From: Bidens hawaiensis
Taxonomy: Eukaryota; Streptophyta; Magnoliopsida; Asterales; Asteraceae
DNA: 64,000 nucleotides
Assembly: GCA_021521415.1 (NCBI GenBank)
Contig: JAIQDT010005803.1
Span: 1 to 64,000, forward strand
Direction: 5' to 3'
Made by a program: the position numbers and the translations under genes. Positions within the stretch are counted from its first letter, which is position 1. The number at the start of each line of letters is the position of its first letter. Shown here piece by piece: positions 55,491 to 64,000 of this stretch. The notes under the pieces were generated by a model, which was not told where the DNA came from, made no database searches, and was given only the letters and a program-made list of their open reading frames with translations.

Positions 55491-57255
55491 AATACCTTAA
55501 CGTTTTTTTACTGTTAAAAATACTTGACTTAAAATGAATAAATTATCATAAAAAAATGTTAGAGCATACGTCGTCTCTCGTTGCATCGATTAAGGTAAAA
55601 TAAAATACTTAAATAATATAGCAAGAAAATATTTTTGTGTTTTTGTATGATTTTCAAAAGCAGTACATATTTTTGGAATTTTGTCGAGTTTGAGCAGAGA
55701 ATCATATTGACCAAATTGTCCTTCCATCCCAGCTTTATATTTCAGCGATATTGTGATTGGCATTAAGTCGGTCATTGGTATTGTTGTCCACTTAAATCTA
55801 ATAACAAACTTTCAAGTATTTTTGTGATATGATTAATGGTTCAATTAAAGCACAGAATATCAGAAACTATTAGCCTCTGATCTCGGTTCAAGCTTAATTT
55901 GATTTTTGCCATATCACCCCAACATGACTTAAACCATTATATTGTTGATCAAAATTTGAATTTAATAGAAATTTCTAAGCAATGCATTGAGTTTCTTTTA
56001 CTATGAGTGAATATGCACGAGTCCATCTGTTGGCTTACATACATTGTATCCCCTGGGGTCCGTTTCTTACTGGTATTGAGACGCGCGCAAGGGAGGAACA
56101 ATGTATGACTAACAGCGGATTTTGATCTAGTCTGTAATTTGGATTTGTACGAAGTACAGCAGTGATCAAGTTTAATGACTTTGGGTTTGCTCTAAAAGCG
56201 AGTGAAATATCCATGTATATGAATACCCAGATGATTAAGCCGCATAAAGACTCACAGTGTCCAGAACCTCAAAGCTTGTTATTTGCTTTATTTTATTTTT
56301 GGGTGATCAAACAAGTATAAGGCTTGAGTATGATAGGTTATTACAATTCTGCCATCCTCACCGAGACTTTTTCTAGAGGCTAACAGCTATTTCAATTTGG
56401 AATTTCTTTATATTTATATCACATACTTTACTCTACTTGTTTGTTTTAAGACCCACCAATGCACCAATGCAATTAAGCACACAGTCTTTGAAGCTTATTT
56501 CTTGCTGGATTTGGGGTCAAGATAGTCAATGTACTATCATTATCTCTTTTTGCTTCAAAAACTCAAAAATTTTGAGGAGCATAAAACAAAATAAAGATAA
56601 ATTTAATCGCCCCAGTTAACTTAAGTCTATAAATAAATGGCTGTTCTATCAATTCAACAAGTGAATAATAGGACCAAGACATGCAAGCATGCTTCACAAA
56701 CTTAAATAACCGACATAATTTTCAGCAAGAAAATAATTTAAAACGCTTAACGAATGCCCCCAACTACTTCCCATTATCAGGTGAATGGCTAACCCGATCA
56801 TTTACAAGTAAATGTCGGGACCAAACATATACAAGTCAAATTTGGGTAATTGACATACTTTTCAGTGAACATATGCAAAAATCTTTTTGTTTTTTCTCTA
56901 TACATACCTTAAGAACACAATATTTTTGTCTTTTTCAATTTTATTATAAACAAAATAAACTTCACAATCTTTTCGGATTTTTCAGTACAAACTGAAAAAC
57001 ACAATCTTTTTGACTTTTCAAGTTTTAAAATGTTTTTAGATTTTTAAAATATTTTATGAATAACAGTAAAGAAATCACAATCTTTTTGATTTTTCAGGAT
57101 TTTCTAATGTTTATGGATTTTAAAGTTTTTAATGTTTTTGGGTTTTATCTATACAAACGAAAAATATAATATTTTTGTATTTTCTAATTTTTCACCCCCT
57201 AAAACCTAAAACCAAAATTAAATTTTAAAATAAAAATATAAGAAAAGAAAAATAG
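55491..57255 (-). other. Post-pol spacer of copia A
   Basis: Non-coding. Contains a block (about 55905-55965; minus 'ttggggtgatatgg' preceded by a 'ttttgatcaa' stretch) resembling the post-pol region of copia B (about 18400-18480). At 55575-55600 the plus strand reads 'tctcgttgcatcgattaagg', nearly identical to 6284-6303 just after the plus-strand primer site. ORFs here carry no domain. Confidence 0.5.
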
Positions 57256-58800
57256 TCATACTTGTTTCAGGATATCAACGAGGGTCTTCAACCCATTTAA
57301 TCCAAGCAAAAATTGAAAAAGCGTTTTGTCAAAGGCTTTGGTAAATAGATCGGATTTCTGAAAGTCAGTATGTACGTTCTCAAGGTCGATTAATTTCTTC
57401 AAAGAAATCCCGTATAAAATTATATCGAATTTCAATATGTTTTGTTTTAGAATGTTGTACGGGATTCTTTGTGATAGAAATAACAGCAAAGTTATAAATC
57501 AAAGTAGGAGTAGTAAGAAACTTCAAACCATAGTCGCGAAGATGTTGTTGTATCCATAAAACCTGGGAACAGCAATTCAAGACTGCAACATACTCAGCTT
57601 CGGTGGTTTAAGTGGATACCGTTGTCTGCTTCTTACACTGCCAGGAAACAAGCCGGTTTCCTAAAAATAGACATCCTGCCGTCGTTGATTTGAAGTTGAT
57701 CTTGAAACCTCCATAGTCCGAGTCTGAACAGGCAGTAATCTCAAAGGTATCATCCTTGGGGTGCCACAACCCGATGTCTGGATTTCCCCTCAGATTCTGA
57801 AGAATTCGCCTAACCGCAGCTAGGTGAGTCACTTGGGGACTTGCTAGAAACCTAGCAAAAATACAAACAACAAACATAATGTCGGGACGAGAAGCCGTTA
57901 GGTACATTAAAGAACCGATCAGGCACGATAGAGTGTAGGATCAACGGTATCCTCCAATTCATCCGGTGATAAATTGTGACCCACATGGTGAGGAGTTGAA
58001 GGGTTTTTCTGGCAGATAACTTGAATCGGCTCAAGACATCGTTCACGTACTTTGTCTGGTGAATAAAGATTCCGTTCGCAGACTGGTGAACTTGCAACCC
58101 TAAAAAGAAATTCATCTCTCCCATCGAGCTCATCTCGAACTTCGTTTGCATGTACTTCTCAAAATCCTTACATAACGTGTCGTTTGTAGACCCAAAGATA
58201 ATGTTATCGACATAAATCTGAACTAGGAGAAGATCATCACCAACAGTCTTATGAAATAAAGTGCAGTCAACAGTCCCTCGCTTGAAACCTTTATCAGTCA
58301 GATGGTCGGCGAGCGTGCCATACCAAGCTCTCGGGGCTTGATGTAAACCATACAGGGCCTTGTTCAATCGGTAAACTCGGTCCAGATAATCATAATCTTC
58401 AAAACCAGGAGTTTGTAAAAAGAACGCTTCCTCGTGTATTTCACCATTGAGAAAAGCACTTTTAACATTCATTTGATAGACCTTGATATTCTTATAAGCA
58501 ACATATGCCAGAAAGATTTGAATCGACTCTAACATTGCAACTAGAGCATATACTTAAGTGTAATCAATACCCACTTGCTGATGAACACCTTGTACCACTA
58601 ATCGTGCCTTGTTTCTCACGATCACCCCCACGATCGTCTTTCTTACACTTAAATACCCACTTAGTCGGAGTAGCTTTCTTGACTCTAGCAGGTTTGTCGA
58701 TTAAATCCCAAACACCCAAACGTGCAAATTGCTGTAATTCTTTTTGCATAGCTTCTACCCAAGAAGGATCTTCAAGTGCCTTACGAGCTGTTGTCGGTTC
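57256..58800 (-). pseudogene. Copia A reverse transcriptase-RNase H, broken
   Basis: 58564-58749: RT start with 'ELQQFARLGVWDLIDKPA' and 'TPTKWVFKCKKDD'. 57852-58535 (227 codons): 'QMNVKSAFLNGEIHEEAFF', 'VYRLNKALYGLHQAPRAWYG', 'TKFEMSSMGEMNFFLGLQVH'. The catalytic YVDD reads YVDN (LVQIYVDNIIFGST), which should abolish polymerase activity. A frameshift follows LSARK. 57608-57907: SRPDIMFVVCIFARF, then RNase H with 'LGNRLVSWQCKKQTTVST'; 57256-57580: HSKTKHIEIRYNFIRD and 'VHTDFQKSDLFTKAFDKT', the usual end of copia pol. Confidence 0.92.
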
Positions 58801-59573
58801 TACTTGAGATAGAAAGCAAGTTTTACAATTCCCGATAAATGTAAATTAGCATATGCACACAATACGTTATTCTCACTTGACGAAGCAACTTGATGATGTG
58901 TTTGTACGCCCACATCTAGTTCTCCAATGATGTTTTCCAGTGGATGATATCCATGAATTCGAAGAGTGAGATTCTCAGGAACAACAACATTATCAAATAA
59001 GTTAGTGTAATGTTCACCAAGTTCAGAAGATGAAACATTATCACTGTCAAGTTCAATAACCGTATCATCAGCTTGATTGTCATCGGAAGAAGTTGGTACA
59101 TTATCAACCTGATTAACATCACATAGATCTTCAGTTGGAGCAGGAGTTGGAGCTTCAACATCATTAGAACTTGAAAATCCTGGAATGGTCAAATGATCTT
59201 CAAAGTATGCTCGAACCAGATCTTCGTCTATGTGTTCAGTCGATGGAGTAAATGAATTAAATAAGCAATCATAATCAAACATCCAGTCGGGACCTTTCCC
59301 TTGAGGAGGAGTGGTTTACTTTTGACAGTCCACATGATACCATTCCTCAACACAATCAGAAGTGAAATTAAATACTCATTTCTTTGGAGACGCATATCCC
59401 AAGAAATATCCTTCGATAGCTTTTTCATCAAATTTACTTGTATCATTCTTCAACATTGTACAAGGACACCCAAAAGGTTCCAAATACTTTAAGTTAGGCT
59501 TTCGGTTGTTTAAAAGCTCATAACTTGTCTTTTTGAGTCTTTTAACAGTTAAAACTCGATTAAGCGTATGCAA
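58800..59573 (-). pseudogene. Copia A integrase C-terminal and linker
   Basis: 59376-59573: TSYELLNNRKPNLKYLEPFG, CPCTMLKNDTSKFDEKA, EGYFLGYASPKK. 58800-59282: an acidic Asp/Ser-rich linker between integrase and RT, with PDWMFDYDCLFNSF just before it after stops. Family-typical layout, in two frames. Confidence 0.8.
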
Positions 59574-60568
59574 GTTATATTCACCGCCTCATTCCAGAAT
59601 TGGACGGGAAGCTTAGAATCATCAAGCATAGTTATTTCAGCTTCAATCAAGGTTCTATTCTTTCTTTCAGCAACACCGTCTTGTTTTGGTACATAGGGTG
59701 CACTGTATTCTCGATGAATTCCTTTTTGAATGCAAAAGAAATCCAATAGAGTGTTCTTAAATGCAGTACCATTATCATTTTGAATTCTCCTCACCTTGTG
59801 TTTGTATAGTGATTCGATCTTAGTGATAAGGTTTTGTACCAAAACAGGCGTTTGACCTTTAGAACTCATAAATAACACCCATGAGTACCTTGAATAATCA
59901 TCAGTGACAACAAGACAATACCAATCCCCAGAGATACTCGCACGATTCAGCGGACCAAAGAGATCCATATGAAGTCGTTCAAGAGGAGTATCGATGGAAT
60001 TCAATAACTTAGAAGGATGAGACTTTTTCTTCTGCTTGCCCTTCTTAAATGCAATGCAGTGATCAAATAACTTAACGTTCTTCAACGAAACACCCTCAAC
60101 TAAGTCATTGGCCATTAAATAATTCATCTTACGAACATGAATGTGACCCATTCTACGATGCCAAAGAATAGAGTCCTTCTCGGTTGCTTTGGAGACAAAA
60201 CATGCTTCGATAGACTTTGATACTTTAGAACTCATATTTAAGACATAAATATCATTTGATCGTGGTGATCGCATGACAACCATGTCCTCGGGAATCACGT
60301 ATCCCGGTTTCAAGATAAGACACCCTTTATCAGTAAATACCGTGGTGTACTTCTTATCACAGATTTGCGACACACTCAATAAATTATGATCCACCTTGTC
60401 ACAGTAATTGACCATTTCAAAAGTAATGTGATCATTTGAAACTTCACCTTCTTGTGTGATCATGCCCCCAGAATTCCCAGCAAATGCTACATAACCCCCT
60501 TGAATATTTCTCACATTTGTTAAGAGGTTGAGATTTCCAGTGATATGACAAGAACATCCACTATCCAT
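59549..60568 (-). pseudogene. Copia A protease and integrase core, 339-codon open frame
   Basis: Begins at the protease active site MDSGCSCHITGNL (DSG intact), then LLSVSQICDKKY, 'CLILKPGYVIPEDMVVMRSP', the zinc-binding pre-integrase region WHRRMGHIHVRKMNYL with DHCIAFKKGKQ (second Cys of the usual CxxC is Phe), and the catalytic core: HMDLFGPLNRASI, VTDDYSRYSWVLFM, RRIQNDNGTAFKN, GVAERKNRTLIEAEITML. D, D and E are all present; the usual RSDNGTEF has changed. Best preserved pol segment. The frame continues upward without an ATG, so it is a piece of a longer polyprotein. Confidence 0.92.
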
Positions 60569-60737
60569 TATCCAGTTTTCACCAGAAATGCTCTTGGATG
60601 TACCTTACACACAAAAGAAAATGATTAGTTCAAAAAGGCAGCCCAGGCCTCAGTCTTGGGCACCTTTTGGTTTCTTGAGAAATTTTTAACTTAGCCGAAT
60701 TCAACTGTTGTTCATCAACTTGAGAATAGGTTACCGG

Positions 60738-61742
60738 CTACTTAGACTTTCGTCTTAGATAAGCAGCTTGAACAATATTTGAATTTGTGTTATTACATAT
60801 GGGCTCAGTAGGGATAAATTTTGGTTTCACTTGACCATGTGATTCATTCACATGAATTACCTTTCGAGGATTCACATTTGAAAACATAATGTGCGTATCA
60901 TCTTCACATGACACAGGACGTTTCAGAATCTCCTTTATCATAGCAACCGGTTTTGAATGGTACTTGACAAAAGGATGGAGATTTTGAAATTTCTTTTCTC
61001 CACAATTCCTCACAACGTGACCTTGTTGATCGCAAAGAAAACAACTTCGCATGTCCACACGATCATTTTGAGGTTTAACAGTAGCATATGACAAAGAAGG
61101 ATGATAAGTCACATTCTTGATAAAGCTTTTATAAATCATCAAATAACACTGACTTCTTTAAATAAAAATCCAAATTAGAACAATTAGGAAAACTTTGCAA
61201 AGTATCAGTTCTAGTTGATTTTACAAATTGAACTTTCTTAGCTTGTTTTAAAACTGGTTTTGCTTTAGTCAAAGGATCAGATGTCATTGATGTTTTAGCT
61301 TGAGCATACCGACGTTTAAGATCTTGAATGTTAGAGGTTTCATTGTGAAAAACACTTTCAATCAGTTCTGGTTTAATGATACTAGTTGGAATGTCTTTCT
61401 CAGTGAACATCGTGTCAATCCCTTTCAACTTAAACACACGACCAGTTGTCGACTTTGAAACAGTAGGATTGATAAAGCGCATCAAATCCTCATTAGAAAC
61501 TTTAGGCTTTCCTGGTTTCTTAGTCCTAACTGGTTTAACTTTAACATGGTCTTCTTTACTCACATGAGGTTTGAATAATCATACACAGCTTCCTCAAATT
61601 CATGAGGTTCACAAAGAATGTGATTAGAACTTGGAATGTTCTTGTTTTTGTGTATTACCTCGGGTTCAAACACATCCTCAATAATCACTTTGTCAACATT
61701 TTCAACAAAGACTTTGTTGCTTTCAACGTGAGGTTTTTGAGT
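60738..61742 (-). pseudogene. Copia A second zinc-knuckle region
   Basis: 61129-61563: basic region with KVKPVRTKKPGKPKVSNEDL and TDPLTKAKPVLKQAKKVQFV style repeats. 60738-61142 (other frame): CX2CX4HX4C knuckle RSCFLCDQQGHVVRNCGEKK. A second knuckle downstream of the first (about 62650) also occurs in copia B, so this extension is a lineage trait. Likely nucleic-acid binding. Confidence 0.8.
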
Positions 61743-62138
61743 CTAAGATTGGGCTTTAACAGTTTCAGGTTTAACAGGTTTAGGTATTTCTGAAATCACA
61801 GGTTCTTTTTCAATCAAATCCTCTTCTTTTCTAGCAAACGGATTTGGTTTATAATCATTCTGAAAAGGAGGTGGAATTTCAACAAAACCTATACCTTTCT
61901 TTGAGTCTTTTTGCTTACCCGATACTTCTATTATTTCATTAACCAAAAATGATGACTTTCTAAATTTACCCAATTTGTTCTTCAACTCGAGAAACTCATT
62001 CTCAAGTTCAGTTATCTTTGATCTATGTTTCAAGATTTCTTGAAACTTTTGATTATTGATTGTCATTTTAACTGATAACTCAACCTTAAGATCATGGTTA
62101 CTTAACGACAAAGCTTCAATCTTCTCTCGATATCTCAT
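61743..62138 (-). pseudogene. Copia A coiled-coil extension of gag
   Basis: 131 codons in frame with the gag above: heptad-rich 'ELENEFLELKNKLGKF', then KGIGFVEIPPPFQNDYKP, a motif also seen in copia B (GIGYSVIPPP) and in the truncated copy at 3345 (KGGGFVEV). It ends in a TAG followed by a frameshift. Confidence 0.8.
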
Positions 62139-62234
62139 TTGAGATTCAAGACATGGTCGAAAAGTATCTTTAAGTGAAGCAATCTATTTCACTAAATTAT
62201 CATTATGATTCTTCAAAGACTCTAACTTAGGTTT

Positions 62235-63835
62235 CTAAGTCTCACATTCAACACAAGTTACATTAATAGATGAAGTAGCAGAGATAGAATGACTAAGCTC
62301 ATTGATCTTAGCCATGCAAGCAAAAACAGTTGGAGGCTTGTCACATGAGTCGTTAGAATCAGATTCAGAATCATTGTCAGAGGATAGCTCACTTCCACTT
62401 GCATCTTGAAAGTCTTTAGTAAGCCCAAACATAGCCAAATTAGCTTGATTATCATTACACAGCAATCGTTGTGACCAATCATTTCCATTAGCTAACATTG
62501 CTTGTGACCCAGAAGTAGACGGTTTCTTTTCAGCATCATTACCACGTGGTGTAGAAGAATTTTGATTTTGACCACGAGGACCAGTATACTCCTTTTTAGG
62601 CTTGTCACATTCTTTTGCAAAATGCTCAAACTCTTGACAATTGTAACATTTCACTTTTAACTTGTCAAATCCCAATTTCTTGTTTAAGGCAGGAAGATCT
62701 TTACCAGTCCTTTGCATGAATCTCTTAACCTTACTGAAAATCATAGCCATGTTCCATTTCAAGTCCATGATCTCTAATTAATCTGGATCAATCTGATCAC
62801 AAACTTCATCAGTCAGATCACTTGTGGCTATCTTACTAATCATCAAATTTTCATATGAAGACATGAAGGTTGTCAGAAAAGCAAAATTTTGTTAAGCTTC
62901 CTTCATGTTTACACTAGGTAGTGAAGCAAATGGATTTGTAGTAGATGAATTTCCAGATCCAATAGAAACACCAAGTGATCCAGCCGTGTAGAAACATGCT
63001 CTTGGATCATTGTAGATGGTTGTCTCATTTTCACTTGCATTATGTGTAAGAAATGCAGTGATTAGAGAAATAGTTGAACTTAGAGGCATACTTCCACCAT
63101 AGAAAGCAAGATCTTAACTTTCCTTGGAGGACTTCTGACATTTAAGATCGTATTCTCTTGCTTCAATCTTTTGCAAGAATTCAGTTGCAGTCAAGTCTTC
63201 ATTCGTGAAATAGTTATTCTCTTTTAGAACAATTAAAAACGTAGAATAAGAACTTGGTAGTGCACTCTTGATAGTGTCAATCTTGTCAACCTCAGAAGTT
63301 TCCAATTTCATTTTGTCCATCTCAGCAATCAAGTGATTAAACCTAGTAATCATCTTCTCAACTGTTTCTCCTTTCAATAAGTTAAAGTTTCGAAATTGAA
63401 ACTTAAGCATTACCTTCTTACTCTCAGTTGTATTCCCCATACTCCTCATACGAATATGTTGAAATAAGGAAGCACGGATCTTTATGCTACCCACTTGGTG
63501 AAAGATGTTTTCGGGTAAAGCCATAGTAAGAGTAGAATAAACCTTTGTCTCAATCTCTAATGCTTTATTCTCTTCTTGTGAATATTGAGAAATAGCTTTA
63601 GGAGTGTAACCAATAGTGTCATCTCCGATCATTGGAACAACATATTCCTCATCTAAGCAATATGAGTAGTCAGGGTGAACAGAACCCAAATGAGCACGAA
63701 AACGGGGTTCCCATTTAGCAAAATCGCTAAATTTCATCAACCTTGGACATTTGAATGTGAGCCTATCTCAGTATCTAATTGCAACATTTGTTGGATTAAC
63801 ATATTCTGTGAAGCTAGTACATACATACCAGCCAT
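62235..63835 (-). pseudogene. Copia A gag (UBN2-type), broken
   Basis: ATG at 63835 (MAGMYVLASQNMLIQQML). One base is missing near 63751 compared with the copy at 5240, shifting the frame. 63114-63740 (208 codons): KFSDFAKWEPRFRAHLGSVH, LPENIFHQVGSIKIRASLFQ, LLKGETVEKMITRFNHLIAE. In-frame stops at 63114, 62892 and about 62782. 62235-62768: RFMQRTGKDLPALNKKLG and a zinc knuckle CYNCQEFEHFAKEC, then acidic SSDNDSESDSNDS. It is the capsid precursor of the element. Confidence 0.92.
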
Positions 63836-64000
63836 GTTTGTCAAATGATAAATCTCAAACTCTAAGGGTTAAAATTGAAAATAAGATTAACGAACTGTGA
63901 ACAGTAAGGATTACGAACCGCGAACCGTAATTGACGAATCACAACTTAACGAAGTTAAGATTGATCAGGTAACGAATCAGAAATGGTTTTAAAGAACTGA
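63836..64000 (-). repeat. Copia A leader, start of AACGAAT array
   Basis: Resembles 5316-5420 (shared 'aactgtgaac.gtaagga'). Words gacgaatca, taacgaa and aacgaatca occur at 63870-63980. The 5' LTR must lie beyond the window. Confidence 0.65.

Overview
This window is plant nuclear DNA from a repeat-rich genome, and essentially all of it is LTR retrotransposon sequence. I found no intact host gene and no tRNA, rRNA or CRISPR array. Ty1/copia and Ty3/gypsy protein remnants are present, and primer-binding sites match plant initiator tRNA-Met (and tRNA-Asp in one element). An extra ORF family recurs that I associate with Asteraceae (Tanacetum-like) copia elements, so a daisy-family plant is my best guess. 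That taxonomic step is from recall, not a search.

Layout. 1-3345: long-LTR fragment. 3345-5315: truncated copia gag (minus). 5316-8705: AACGAAT-rich leader, then a plus-strand non-coding LTR element, ending in a perfect inverted repeat. 8758-10170: inverted LTR pieces, a minus LTR and a LINE 3' end. 10261-10838: scrap of the extra ORF joined to a decayed minus-strand gypsy element (10839-16414) whose 5' LTR (16415-18299) carries six G-boxes. 18300-26316: decayed minus-strand copia element B, cut inside its 5' LTR. 26317-43606: plus-strand Athila/Tat-like non-autonomous element whose first LTR is split by a 9.6-kb composite (27075-36655), which itself holds a 3.25-kb solo LTR with a 5-bp target-site duplication. 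43607-47980: no gene seen. 47999-50786: long minus LTR. 50787-55490: element carrying only the extra ORF (up to about 990 codons, one in-frame TGA). 55491-64000: copia element A (minus), nearly complete gag-pol but broken.

How they relate. Copia A, the 3.3-5.3 kb gag copy, the plus-strand non-coding element and the extra-ORF element share an unusual sequence habit: dense arrays of AACGAAT/ATTCGTT in LTRs and leaders. This suggests one Sirevirus-like copia family with a gag-pol form and derivatives carrying either the extra ORF or nothing. Copia B and the 32-36 kb element have analogous arrays of different short motifs. All pol copies look dead (stops, frameshifts, changed catalytic residues). 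The best open coding sequence is the 750-codon extra ORF.
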